Below are positions 1-8,900 of a stretch of DNA of 64,000 nt, piece by piece. Position numbers and translations under genes: made by a program. The first letter of the stretch is position 1, and each line of letters opens with the position of its first letter. The stretch covers positions 186,001-250,000 of the forward strand of contig JADFZQ010000003.1 in NCBI GenBank assembly GCA_015232455.1, in the 5' to 3' direction. This DNA comes from Desulfamplus sp. GTDB lineage: Bacteria > Desulfobacterota > Desulfobacteria > Desulfobacterales > Desulfobacteraceae. The notes beneath the pieces were generated by a model. It saw nothing but the letters and a program-made list of their open reading frames with translations. It was not told where the DNA came from and made no database searches.

Positions 1-1470
1 TTCGTCATTCTCACGGTCAGGCTCGCTTGAGGGGCTGCCCATCATAAACTCTCCGGGTGGTATGTAAGCAAACTGCATATTAGGCAAAGAACCATCAATG
101 AGGTCTCCTGCCTGCGGTTCTCGCTGAGTAACAACCGGAGGAGAAGGTTCTGGTGCAGGTGTAGGCTCAGGTTGTTTGGCAGGTTTTGATTGCTCCACAG
201 TTGATGACACAGGCTCAGTTGACACGGAAGATTGATAGCTCTGCTTTTTTCCTCCCATAGAATACGCAATAAAAATCCCTGCTACTACAACAAGCCCAAT
301 AACAACCCACTTGAGCATTGAACTTTTTTGTTGAGGCGGCTGTGTAGGAAATGGAAGTGGTGGTACTGACGTTGATGATTGGGAAATCGGCGGTATCGGC
401 TGTGGAGTTGGACGATATGGCGGTTCAGGTGTTTGAAATTCCGGTTCAGGCTGTAACGGTGGTGGTGGCGATTGAAAATTAGGTGGCGGTTGAGACGATG
501 ACGATTCAGAAAGATTCAACAGCATATCTTGAAACTGACGCACTGATTGGGGACGCTCTGAAGGCTCTGTGGATAATGCCTGAAGCACTGCATTGGTAAA
601 TCCAAAGGATACACTGACTATTCTATCAGGTGGAATAAGATCATCGTCATCTTTCCGCTCAATAGCTTCAGGTGGAGTTTTTCCTGTTACCATTCTATAA
701 AGCGTTGCTGCACAAGCATAAATGTCTGTCCAAGTTCCCTGTCTGCCCTTGCGGTGATACTGCTCATACGGTGCATATCCGGGGGTCAGAACCACTGATA
801 AACTCCTGCTTCTCTCTCCCATTGCAAATCTTGCTGCCCCAAAATCAAGCAGTATCGGAAGACCTCCCTGTGTCAGATAGATGTTCTGAGGTTTTATATC
901 CCTGTGCAAAAATCCCTTTTCATGCACTTCCCGCAATCCGTCTAAAATCGGCATCATTATATCAACAGCAAGTTTTTCAGGTATTCTGCCGCCTTTTTCA
1001 ACCAGATAGCTTTCCAATGACATGCCACTATAATAATTCATCACAAGATAGGCTGTATTGTTTGCCTCAAAAAAAGTCCGAACACTTACCACGCTTGCAT
1101 GGTTAAATTTTGCAAGCGTTCTTGCTTCCATTAAAAAGGCTTCAAGACCATACTTAAATATCTCTCCATCTTCGTTTGAATGGACAACTACTGTTGTTTG
1201 GTCTGTATCACGTCCTGCATTATCTCTTGGCAGATACTCCTTGATTGCCACCATTGTCTCAAGGCGGGTATCCCAACCAAGATAGGTGATGCCGAATCCT
1301 CCGGGCTTTCCAAGCACTTTGCCAACAACATATTGATCTGCTAAAAGAGTTCTGTGTTTTAAAATCAGCGGGCTTCTTCGCTCGCTTTCATCATAACCGC
1401 ATATTGGGCATACAGGACTTGAGGTTTTCTTGTCCGCCATGCAGCCCATGCACATATTTTCTGGGTTCAC
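1..1470 (-). CDS. Ser/Thr protein kinase fused to FGE/SUMF1-like domain (3' end outside window)
   Basis: The 490 visible residues begin at a GTG with an ideal GGAGG site 7 bases upstream (1479-1484 on the complement). A zinc ribbon with Cys7, Cys10, Cys21 and Cys24 comes first. A Hanks-type kinase domain follows: glycine loop about 54-64, Lys77 in VAIKEYL, catalytic HRDIKPQN at 189-196, DFG at 209-211. Next are a Pro/Gln-rich linker (about 322-384), one transmembrane helix (386-404) and a second Pro-rich stretch outside the membrane. The last residues, FAYIPPGEFMMGS, match the start of the formylglycine-generating-enzyme (SUMF1/FGE-sulfatase) fold, cut off by the window edge. The layout predicts a cytoplasmic kinase whose extracytoplasmic FGE-like domain is a sensor or effector; that role is inference. 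It is transcribed divergently from dxs. Confidence 0.88.
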   Translation of the reverse strand, partial: MNPENMCMGCMADKKTSSPVCPICGYDESERRSPLILKHRTLLADQYVVGKVLGKPGGFGITYLGWDTRLETMVAIKEYLPRDNAGRDTDQTTVVVHSNEDGEIFKYGLEAFLMEARTLAKFNHASVVSVRTFFEANNTAYLVMNYYSGMSLESYLVEKGGRIPEKLAVDIMMPILDGLREVHEKGFLHRDIKPQNIYLTQGGLPILLDFGAARFAMGERSRSLSVVLTPGYAPYEQYHRKGRQGTWTDIYACAATLYRMVTGKTPPEAIERKDDDDLIPPDRIVSVSFGFTNAVLQALSTEPSERPQSVRQFQDMLLNLSESSSSQPPPNFQSPPPPLQPEPEFQTPEPPYRPTPQPIPPISQSSTSVPPLPFPTQPPQQKSSMLKWVVIGLVVVAGIFIAYSMGGKKQSYQSSVSTEPVSSTVEQSKPAKQPEPTPAPEPSPPVVTQREPQAGDLIDGSLPNMQFAYIPPGEFMMGSPSSEPDRENDE

Positions 1471-1815
1471 TGTTTATCCTCCATAATTAGAAGTTTTAGA
1501 TATATTTTGAAGATATAATCCATTTACTATCTTTACCATGCTACATTGCTGCTGCAAATGTTCAAAATACTTTTTTTTGTTGCATGGCATTATAAAACTC
1601 TGGTAATAAAATGTTAAATAATTATCATAAATCTTAATACATAAAGTGAATATAAAATCAATAAAAGCATTTCAGCACTTCAGACACTTGCCATGCAATG
1701 TCTTAATCTCATGCCCAATTAAAAGTTGTCAAATTCATGCCAATGAGCTATATCTGCACACCTTCCAAATTTTGACGAAGAATATATAAACATGACTTTC
1801 CCTTAGGAGATTTCA
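1471..1815. other. Divergent intergenic region, kinase / dxs
   Basis: This 345-base AT-rich spacer separates the leftward kinase gene from the rightward dxs operon. I see no coding sequence and no RNA gene in it. It must hold promoters for both directions; a good candidate for the dxs side is listed separately. GCATGGCA at 1584-1591 and TGCCATGC at 1690-1697 are complementary over 8 bases but about 100 bases apart, so their meaning is doubtful. Confidence 0.6.
1726..1754 (+). promoter_or_regulatory. Candidate sigma-70 promoter for dxs
   Basis: TTGTCA at 1726-1731 and TATATC at 1749-1754 are separated by exactly 17 bases, close to the TTGACA-N17-TATAAT consensus. They sit about 60 bases upstream of the dxs start codon. 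This is pattern matching by eye only. Confidence 0.45.
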
Positions 1816-3843
1816 TTGAACCTGCTAAGAACCATTAAAACAGGTGATGATTTAAAAAAACTTTCTAAAAACCAACTTCCTGCACTTGCAAAGGAGATTA
1901 GAGAGAGGATTATCTCTGTTGTTTCTAAAAATGGAGGACACCTTGCCTCAAGCTTAGGTGTTGTTGAGCTGACCATTGCAATTCACTATGTATTTAACAT
2001 TCCGTCAGATAGTTTAGTATGGGACGTGGGACATCAAGCATACACACATAAATTATTGACGGGCAGAGATGATCGTTTTGACTCTTTAAGGAAATTTAAA
2101 GGAATCTCTGGCTTTACAAAAAGAAGCGAAAGCCTGTGCGATGCCTTTACCGTGGGGCATAGCAGCACCTCAATTTCAGCAGGGCTTGGAATATCAGTTG
2201 CAAAGCATCTAAAAAAGGATAATTCAAAAGTAATCTCAGTTATTGGTGATGGCTCAATGACCGCGGGTCTTGCTTACGAAGGTCTTAACCAAGCTGGTGA
2301 TTCGAAGAGAGATTTAATTGTAATCTTAAATGACAACGATATGTCAATAGCCCCAAATGTTGGTGCTTTATCCTCTTTTTTAAGCCGAACGCTGTCTGCA
2401 AATTATTTGCAAAGTATGAAAAAAGATTTTGGAGCATTTCTTAAATCTCTGCCCGGAATTGGGGACGATATTTATCGTATTGCCAAAAAATCAGAGAACT
2501 CTTTTAAGACCTTTGTAACTCCGGGTATGCTTTTTGAGGCATTTAATTTTGACTATTTTGGACCTATTGACGGGCATAGGCTTAACCATCTTATTGATAT
2601 AATGGAGAATATAAAGCATCTAAATGAGCCTGTATTACTTCATGTTACAACAAAAAAAGGCAAAGGTTATGAGCCGGCAGAGAAAAATCCTGTCTATTTT
2701 CATGGCGTAAGCTCATTTGATATAACTACTGGGTGTAGCAGCACAAATAGTAATAACTCATTAAAAGCGGATCAAAGTTTAAATACATCTGCTAATACTT
2801 TAAACGATAAAAATCTTATTTTGCCCTACCCTATTCCCACCTATACAGATGTTTTTGGCAAAACAATGGTTGATTTGGCTAAACAAGATAACAAAGTTGT
2901 AGCCATAACTGCTGCAATGCCAGAAGGCACAGGTCTTGCACAATTTGCAAAAAGATTTCCAGAGCGTTTCTTTGACGTTGGTATTGCTGAACAGCACGCT
3001 GTAACTTTTGCTGCTGGTATGGCTTCACAAGGAATGAAGCCAGTAGTTGCAATCTATTCCACATTTATGCAGCGAGCTTATGACCAAATTTTGCATGATG
3101 TCTGCATTGATTCCCACCATGTTGTTTTTGCATTGGATAGAGGTGGTATTGTGGGTGAAGATGGTCCAACTCATCATGGTCTATTTGATTACTCATTTTT
3201 ACGAAGCATTCCCAATATGACTATCATGGCACCTAAAGATGAGAATGAGCTTGCATTAATGTTAAAAAAAGCCATTGATTATAAAGGACCTATTGCAATT
3301 CGTTATCCAAGAGGCAGAGGAGAAGGTCTTGTCAATTATTGTGCTAAAGATTCTACAGCAGAACACTCTTTTACAGGCTTAAATTCTAATAAAAATCCGA
3401 TTCAAAAGACAAAAGAGATTCAAATTGGCAAAGCAGAGCTTTTGCAAGATGGAAAAGATATTTTGATTTTGGCATCAGGCAGAACGGTTCAAGAGGCTAT
3501 TAAAGCAATTGACGAAATAGAACGAAGCCAAAAAAATATATCAATAGCTCTTGTAAATGCAAGGTTCATAAAGCCACTTGATTCAGGACTAATCCTTAAT
3601 TTAGCATCAAAAATTCACAATATCATTACAGTAGAGGAGCATGTTCTTGATGGTGGATTTGGAAGTGCTGTTTTGGAACTTCTTGTAGATAATGGGATTT
3701 TTAGTAAAGGATTTAATTATAAAGTTAAAAGAATTGGCATAAAGGATAAGTTTGTGGAGCATGGATCACAAAATATTTTAAGGTCAGAATACAAGGTCGA
3801 TTCAGCGGCGATTTTGGAGAGTGTTATGGAGATGGTTGAATAG
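1816..3843 (+). CDS. dxs: 1-deoxy-D-xylulose-5-phosphate synthase
   Basis: Condenses pyruvate and glyceraldehyde 3-phosphate to DXP, the first step of the MEP isoprenoid pathway, using thiamine diphosphate and Mg. The transketolase-like N-terminal part has DVGHQAY (about 70-76) and the ThDP motif GDGSMTAGLAYEGLNQAG from residue 144. The pyrimidine-binding and C-terminal parts follow (DRGGIVGEDGPTHHG, RYPRG). The start is TTG at 1816, preceded by AGGAGA; no better ATG covers the conserved N terminus. At 675 residues it is longer than the usual 620-640 because of a Ser/Asn-rich insert at about 306-337 and a smaller insert later. It is first in a rightward operon with the R-M genes and tlyA. The family assignment is secure. 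Confidence 0.97.
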   Translation: MNLLRTIKTGDDLKKLSKNQLPALAKEIRERIISVVSKNGGHLASSLGVVELTIAIHYVFNIPSDSLVWDVGHQAYTHKLLTGRDDRFDSLRKFKGISGFTKRSESLCDAFTVGHSSTSISAGLGISVAKHLKKDNSKVISVIGDGSMTAGLAYEGLNQAGDSKRDLIVILNDNDMSIAPNVGALSSFLSRTLSANYLQSMKKDFGAFLKSLPGIGDDIYRIAKKSENSFKTFVTPGMLFEAFNFDYFGPIDGHRLNHLIDIMENIKHLNEPVLLHVTTKKGKGYEPAEKNPVYFHGVSSFDITTGCSSTNSNNSLKADQSLNTSANTLNDKNLILPYPIPTYTDVFGKTMVDLAKQDNKVVAITAAMPEGTGLAQFAKRFPERFFDVGIAEQHAVTFAAGMASQGMKPVVAIYSTFMQRAYDQILHDVCIDSHHVVFALDRGGIVGEDGPTHHGLFDYSFLRSIPNMTIMAPKDENELALMLKKAIDYKGPIAIRYPRGRGEGLVNYCAKDSTAEHSFTGLNSNKNPIQKTKEIQIGKAELLQDGKDILILASGRTVQEAIKAIDEIERSQKNISIALVNARFIKPLDSGLILNLASKIHNIITVEEHVLDGGFGSAVLELLVDNGIFSKGFNYKVKRIGIKDKFVEHGSQNILRSEYKVDSAAILESVMEMVE

Positions 3844-3867
3844 ACGATTTAACCTAAAAGGAGTTAT

Positions 3868-4698
3868 ATGTCAGATAAAGATATTTTTTTTATCAAGTTA
3901 CGAGAATTTGTAAAAACACTTAAACAAGAAGTAAGCTCTGAAGATGGTCAATGGACAATAAAAGGGTTTATAGATATTTATAAAAATGTTTATACAATTT
4001 CATCTGACACCAAAATAGTATCAAAAATATTAGAAATTCACCTATTTCCTAAAATTTTAAAGTTTTCACAAGATATCGGATATAATATTGTTTTGGCTGA
4101 CCATCAAAATTACTATCCAGATTTATCATTTGTGAAATCTGATAATCAATCAATTAAATTTGCAGTAGATTTCAAAACAACATACAGAACTCCATCAAAG
4201 CCTCATTTATGTAACGGTTTTACACTTGGTTCTCATGGCAAATATTTTGAGAATCGAACGAGTAATAAAAATATTCAATTCCCTTATGGGTCATATTCCG
4301 GACATTTCTGCTTAGGAATTATTTACGATCGAGTTGACAGCTCATCAATTGATGAAACAAAAACTCACAATATAGATGAATTGATATCAATCAGTTCTGT
4401 TATTAAAAATATTCAGTTCTTTGTTACAGAAAAATGGAAAATCGCAAGCGATAAAGGTGGTAGTGGAAACACCGCTAACATTGGAAGCATAAAAAACATT
4501 AATAATATCATCAATGGTAATGGTATGTTTTCAAAATTGGGTGAGTCTTGGTTTGATGAATACTGGATGAATTACAAAAAGATCAACATTCCAGATAATA
4601 AACTTGGAAGTAGAAAAATATTAAATCTAAAAGAGTTTGTTGAATATAAAGGTGGAGATGTTTCGTTAATTGTTGATAAAGGAGATGCAGAAGAGTGA
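3868..4698 (+). CDS. EcoRV-like type II restriction endonuclease (predicted GATATC)
   Basis: A 276-residue relative of R.EcoRV. Key EcoRV features recur in order: SDTK followed by a Glu (E56, equivalent to E45), the Q-loop region QNYYPD with D85 (equivalent to D74), VDFKTTY with D101 and K103 (equivalent to D90 and K92), and the R-loop [12 protein letters not shown] at 197-208, almost the EcoRV recognition loop AGSGNTTNIGSI. The catalytic PD...DxK set is therefore intact and the base-contacting loop retained, so cleavage within GATATC is predicted. That specificity is inference from loop identity, recalled without alignment software. It starts with ATG after AAAAGGAG, 24 bases after dxs, and its TGA overlaps the methyltransferase GTG (4695-4698). 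No controller (C) gene is visible. Confidence 0.93.
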   Translation: MSDKDIFFIKLREFVKTLKQEVSSEDGQWTIKGFIDIYKNVYTISSDTKIVSKILEIHLFPKILKFSQDIGYNIVLADHQNYYPDLSFVKSDNQSIKFAVDFKTTYRTPSKPHLCNGFTLGSHGKYFENRTSNKNIQFPYGSYSGHFCLGIIYDRVDSSSIDETKTHNIDELISISSVIKNIQFFVTEKWKIASDKGGSGNTANIGSIKNINNIINGNGMFSKLGESWFDEYWMNYKKINIPDNKLGSRKILNLKEFVEYKGGDVSLIVDKGDAEE

Positions 4699-5606
4699 TT
4701 TTCAAAACTTATGTCCCTCCTATTAAATCTCAAGGGATAAAAACAAAATTAATACCTTGGATTAAAAGTATTATCTCTGATGATTTTAAGGGGACTTGGG
4801 TTGAGCCATTTATGGGAACTGGGGCTGTAGCATTTAATGTCGCACCTAAAAGAGCTATTCTATCTGATACCAACCCTCATTTAATTAATTTTTACTCTCA
4901 AATAGCATCTAATAAAATAACTCCCGAAATTGTTAAATCATTTTTGCAAAAAGAGGGCAAATTGCTTTTAGGGAAAGGTGAAGATCACTATTATTTTATT
5001 AGAGATAGATTCAATAAAGAACACGAACCTTTAGACTTTCTGTTTTTGAATCGAGCAGGTTTTAATGGAATGATTAGATTTAATCGTAAGGGAGGATTCA
5101 ATATTCCTTTTTGTAGAAAACCAGAGCGTTTTGCCCAAGCATATATTACAAAAATAACTAACCAAATTGCTTGGGTGTCAAATACAATTGCCTGCGGTAA
5201 ATACCAGTTTATCTGCCAAGATTTTAAAGAGTCTATAAAAATGGCAGCTAAAAATGATATTATCTATTCTGATCCACCTTATATAGAAAGGCATGTTGAT
5301 TATTTTAATGGCTGGAATGAAAAACATGAGACCGAACTTTACACTTATTTATCCAATTTTGATGGGCATTTCATTTTATCAACTTGGCATCACAATGATT
5401 ACAGAGAAAATGAATATATCAAAACCCTTTGGTCTGATTTTCATATTTTGACCAAAGATCATTTTTATCATGTTGGCGGAAACGAAAAAAATCGTAATCC
5501 AATGGTAGAAGCACTAATTACAAATTTCATACCGATTAGTAAAGTTTATGAGTTTCCAAAACCTATTCAATATGAATTGCTTGAAAAACAGAGAATATAC
5601 AGTTGA
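4695..5606 (+). CDS. EcoRV-type DNA adenine-N6 methyltransferase (D12 class, alpha)
   Basis: The cognate modification enzyme transfers a methyl group from SAM to adenine N6 and so protects GATATC sites from the neighbouring nuclease. Motif X-like [18 protein letters not shown] lies at 8-24, the SAM-binding motif [15 protein letters not shown] at 35-48, and catalytic motif IV DPPY at 193-196. This order (X, I, target recognition, IV) is that of Dam/M.EcoRV alpha-class enzymes. The length, 303 residues, is normal for the group. The start is GTG at 4695, overlapping the nuclease stop as GTGA; AAGGAG lies about 12 bases upstream inside the nuclease gene. Its own stop overlaps the tlyA start (TTGA, 5603-5606), so R, M and tlyA are probably translationally coupled. 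Confidence 0.95.
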   Translation: MIFKTYVPPIKSQGIKTKLIPWIKSIISDDFKGTWVEPFMGTGAVAFNVAPKRAILSDTNPHLINFYSQIASNKITPEIVKSFLQKEGKLLLGKGEDHYYFIRDRFNKEHEPLDFLFLNRAGFNGMIRFNRKGGFNIPFCRKPERFAQAYITKITNQIAWVSNTIACGKYQFICQDFKESIKMAAKNDIIYSDPPYIERHVDYFNGWNEKHETELYTYLSNFDGHFILSTWHHNDYRENEYIKTLWSDFHILTKDHFYHVGGNEKNRNPMVEALITNFIPISKVYEFPKPIQYELLEKQRIYS

Positions 5607-6355
5607 ATAAATCACCCAAAATAAGGCTTGACTCTCTTTTGGTAGAAAAAGGGCTGGTACAATCCCGTGAAAGAGCAAAATCTCTTATTATGGCTGGCAA
5701 TGTGCTTATAGATGGTTTTGTTATTGACAAGGTTGGCGTTAAAGTTAAAAGTGATGCCGTTATTTCAATAAAAGGAGAAGATATTCCTTATGTCAGCCGT
5801 GGAGGGCTAAAACTTGCCAAAGCTCTTTCCCATCTTAGCATTGATGTAAATGGCATGACCTGCCTTGATATTGGTGCATCAACTGGTGGTTTTACTGATT
5901 GCCTTCTTCAAGCAGGTGCAGATAAAGTATATGCCGTTGACGTTGGATATGGACAGATAGATTGGTCTTTAAGGCAAAATCCAAAAGTTGTTGTAATTGA
6001 GCGGACAAATATCCGTTACATGCCTTACGAAATTATTGGTCAGAGTGTTGACTTAATAACTATTGACACATCATTCATATCATTAAAATTAGTAGTTCCA
6101 GCCGCTGAAAAATTTATGAATGCTAAAACTCTAACCCTTGCATTGATAAAACCTCAATTTGAAGCTGGTAAAGAGAAAATTGGTAAAGGCGGGGTTGTTC
6201 GTGATCCTGTTTTGAGAGAGGAAATTGTAAAAGAGGTTGAACTCTTTTTTAAACAAAGAGGTTATGAGACAGGCGAAATTATCGAGTCTCCTATCAAAGG
6301 ACCAAAAGGAAATGTTGAATTTATAATATCTATGAGATATTTAAACACAGTTTAA
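5603..6355 (+). CDS. tlyA: TlyA family rRNA (cytidine-2'-O)-methyltransferase
   Basis: A 250-residue protein with an N-terminal S4 RNA-binding domain ([18 protein letters not shown], about 8-65) and a FtsJ-like Rossmann methyltransferase domain with motif [21 protein letters not shown]. Characterised TlyA enzymes 2'-O-methylate cytidines in 16S and/or 23S rRNA. The TTG start at 5603 is kept because the S4 domain begins directly after it and later ATGs would cut into that fold. dxs and tlyA are adjacent in many bacteria, so the two R-M genes between them look like an insertion. The C-terminal [13 protein letters not shown] motif is typical. The assignment is strong; target nucleotides cannot be read from sequence. 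Confidence 0.93.
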   Translation: MNKSPKIRLDSLLVEKGLVQSRERAKSLIMAGNVLIDGFVIDKVGVKVKSDAVISIKGEDIPYVSRGGLKLAKALSHLSIDVNGMTCLDIGASTGGFTDCLLQAGADKVYAVDVGYGQIDWSLRQNPKVVVIERTNIRYMPYEIIGQSVDLITIDTSFISLKLVVPAAEKFMNAKTLTLALIKPQFEAGKEKIGKGGVVRDPVLREEIVKEVELFFKQRGYETGEIIESPIKGPKGNVEFIISMRYLNTV

Positions 6356-6424
6356 ACAGATAACAACACCAAATATAGGCATGAATTCTTCAATCTTAAA
6401 CTATTTAATTCAAAAGGAGCTGTA

Positions 6425-8494
6425 ATGACTGAACAAATTGCAAAAATGAGAAATATCGCTCTGGCGGGTCACGGAGGGGCGGGTAAAACTTCTTTGGCTG
6501 AGGCAATGCTTTTTAAAGCTGGTGTAATCAATCGCTTTGGAAAGGTGGAAGAGGGCAATACTGCTATGGATTTTCAGCCTGAAGAAGTTAGAAAACAGCA
6601 AAGTGTTAGCACCTCTTTCCATAAATACGCATGGAAAAAACATGATGTATCTCTCATGGATACACCAGGAGATCAAAACTTTGTCTCTGCTGCTGTAACC
6701 TGTATTCCTGGGGCAGATTGTGTCATTCTGGTGATTGATGGTGTTGATGGTCCAAGTGCCATGACTGAGGTTGTCTCTAATTGTGTTGATAAATACAATA
6801 TCCCCTCTGTGCTATTTATTAATAAAATGGATAAAGAGAGGGCAAGTGTTCAAGTATCAACTGAAGCATGTGAAAAAAATCTTAAGAAAAAAGCAATCAT
6901 TGTTCAACTACCAATTGGTTCAGATGCCAATTTTAAAGGTATTGTAGATATAATTTCAGGTAAAGCCTATATTTATGGCAGCGATGGTAAATCCCAAGTA
7001 ACTGAAGTCCCTGATGATATGGTAGATGATGTTGAATCTGCCCGTGCCTCTTTTGTTGAAAATATTGCAGAACTTGATGACACATTGCTTGAGAAATATC
7101 TTGAAGGAGAGACTTTATCTGAAGCTGATCTTATTGCAACGTTTAGAAAGGGGATTCTTGCTGGCGAATTTTCTCCTGTTCTTTGTGGCTCTGCTACTAA
7201 GCTGATAGGCATTGACCTTCTTTTTGATTTTATCAATAACGCCCTACCCTCCCCGCTTGATCGCGGCTCTTGGATTGCTAAAGATAAAAATGGCGAAGAG
7301 TTTGAAATTGAGCCAAATCCAGATGCTCCGTTCTATGGGTTTGTATTTAACACAATTGTTGATGCTTATGCAGGAAGACTCTCTGTATTTAGGGTTATCT
7401 CAGGCAAACTTGGCAAAGAGGGAAATTTTATCAATGTAAACAAAGACACTAAAGAGAGATATACCCAACTTCTTGAAATTCTTGGCAAAGAGCAAAAACC
7501 TATTACAGAAGCTCTGCCAGGTGCAATTGTTGCTGTGGCAAAACTTAAAGAGACATTTACAGGAGATACTATAAGTGGCGATAAATATATCACATTTGAA
7601 GCCCCTACCCCAATGCCGCCTGTTATATCTTTTGCTGTTTCATCAAAGAACAAAGGAGAGGAAGATAAAGTTCACGGAGCTTTAAGGAAAATAATGGAAG
7701 AAGATACTGGGCTTCAATTAAAGCGTGAACTTGAGACTAACGAGACCATTCTTTCTGGTCGTGGATTGGTTCATATTGAGACCACAATTGAAAAAATTAA
7801 ACGCAAATTCAATGTTGATATGGAGATAAACACTCCAAAAGTGCCATACAGAGAGACATTTAAGAAAAAAATCAGAGTTCAAGGAAGACACAAAAAGCAA
7901 TCTGGCGGTCATGGTCAGTTTGGAGATTGCTGGATTGTTCTTGAACCCGGTCCAAAAGGCAGCGGATTTGAGTTTATTGATAAGATTGTTGGAGGCTCTA
8001 TTCCTAAAACATATATTCCAGCAGTTGAAAAAGGTGTTGTTGAAGCCTCACAAAAGGGTATTCTTGCTGGATTCCCATGCGTTGACTTTAAGGTTACAGT
8101 TGACGATGGAAGCTATCACTCTGTTGACTCTTCTGAAATGGCGTTTAAACTTGCTGGTTCAATAGCGTTCAAAAAAGCGGCTGAACAAGCTGGAGCAACT
8201 TTGCTTGAACCTATAATGAAAATCTCAATTGTTGTGCCTGATGAATTTACCGGCGATATTATGGGCGATCTAAACTCAAGACGCGGTAGGGTTTTGGGTA
8301 TGGATACTGAAGGAACAAAGCAGGTTATCAATGCACATGTTCCAATGGCAGAAATTTTAAGATATGCTCCAGATATTCGTTCAATGACAGGAGGACGCGG
8401 CACATTTACACTTGAGTTTGATCATTATGATGAAGTTCCAAGCGATCTTGCTGGCAAAGTGATTGAAAAAATAAAGGCAGAGAGAGAAGAATAA
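6425..8494 (+). CDS. Elongation factor G-like GTPase (EF-G paralogue)
   Basis: A translational GTPase of 689 residues with EF-G domain order. G1 GHGGAGKT is at 15-22, G3 DTPGD at 79-83 and G4 NKMD at 133-136, followed by domains II-V (for example GRGLVHIETTIEKIKRKFNVD and RRGRVLGM). The P-loop GHGGAGKT rather than AHIDAGKT, and the absence of a str operon, place it with the divergent EF-G-like paralogues (often called FusA2/EF-G II) rather than the main EF-G. Whether it acts in translocation, ribosome recycling or a specialised role is not visible. AAAGGAG precedes the ATG. It is 69 bases after tlyA and 10 bases before a small membrane-protein gene. Confidence 0.9.
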   Translation: MTEQIAKMRNIALAGHGGAGKTSLAEAMLFKAGVINRFGKVEEGNTAMDFQPEEVRKQQSVSTSFHKYAWKKHDVSLMDTPGDQNFVSAAVTCIPGADCVILVIDGVDGPSAMTEVVSNCVDKYNIPSVLFINKMDKERASVQVSTEACEKNLKKKAIIVQLPIGSDANFKGIVDIISGKAYIYGSDGKSQVTEVPDDMVDDVESARASFVENIAELDDTLLEKYLEGETLSEADLIATFRKGILAGEFSPVLCGSATKLIGIDLLFDFINNALPSPLDRGSWIAKDKNGEEFEIEPNPDAPFYGFVFNTIVDAYAGRLSVFRVISGKLGKEGNFINVNKDTKERYTQLLEILGKEQKPITEALPGAIVAVAKLKETFTGDTISGDKYITFEAPTPMPPVISFAVSSKNKGEEDKVHGALRKIMEEDTGLQLKRELETNETILSGRGLVHIETTIEKIKRKFNVDMEINTPKVPYRETFKKKIRVQGRHKKQSGGHGQFGDCWIVLEPGPKGSGFEFIDKIVGGSIPKTYIPAVEKGVVEASQKGILAGFPCVDFKVTVDDGSYHSVDSSEMAFKLAGSIAFKKAAEQAGATLLEPIMKISIVVPDEFTGDIMGDLNSRRGRVLGMDTEGTKQVINAHVPMAEILRYAPDIRSMTGGRGTFTLEFDHYDEVPSDLAGKVIEKIKAEREE

Positions 8495-8504
8495 AGGAGA
8501 AGCT

Positions 8505-8732
8505 ATGACAACAACGGCTGATGCAGTTCAATCTGTAGAGTTAACAAAAGCTAAAGATGGTAATATGCTCGCAAATAAATGTGCCTCAACTGGAATGGTA
8601 GGCTCTTTAGGTGCAACAGTTTTATCTGGAATAAGTCAAGGAAAGGTAGCTCATTTAATACACCCATGGGCTGGAATTGCATTTGTTGGTTTTGCACTCT
8701 GGCACACATACCTAAAGTCTAAAGAAAAATAG
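8505..8732 (+). CDS. Small His-containing membrane protein, function unknown
   Basis: A 75-residue ORF with AAAGGAG 7 bases before its ATG and only 10 bases after the EF-G-like gene, so very probably co-transcribed. Residues 1-25 are polar. A weakly hydrophobic Gly/Ser-rich stretch and then a clear membrane segment HPWAGIAFVGFALWHTYL follow, ending in KSKEK. The two histidines bracketing the helix (HPW...LWH) recall b-type haem-ligand spacing in small cytochrome-b-like membrane proteins, but there is no firm family match and haem binding is speculation. Confidence 0.7.
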   Translation: MTTTADAVQSVELTKAKDGNMLANKCASTGMVGSLGATVLSGISQGKVAHLIHPWAGIAFVGFALWHTYLKSKEK

Positions 8733-8751
8733 GTATCTTAAAAGTTAGTAA

Positions 8752-8838
8752 GGAATAAAAATTTAATAATGCCCGAAATTATACCCAGCAAGGTTATAGT
8801 TTCCAATAGTAGGGTTTAACCATGGTTAAACCCTACTA
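8752..8838 (-). repeat. Family-1 palindromic repeat, copy A
   Basis: A 32-base perfect palindrome at 8807-8838 (half-site TAGTAGGGTTTAACCA, centre CATG), with a conserved flank on its left (GGAATAAAAATTTAATAATG, then CCCGAAATTATACC, AGCAAGG). The reverse complement of the flank matches the right flank of copy B at 53917-53970 almost base for base, so the repeat is larger than its palindrome and has an orientation. It lies between the convergent small membrane-protein and fabG genes and could serve as a bidirectional hairpin. Confidence 0.85.
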
Positions 8839-8900
8839 AAATGGTGTATTAACTTCCAATTCCTAATTCTAATAAATTGAGGTTTGCCGAGTCAAACCAT

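Noticed and set aside
672-1285. Plus-strand ORFs at 672-1106 and 1058-1285
   Set aside because: Both are antisense to the clearly conserved kinase domain.
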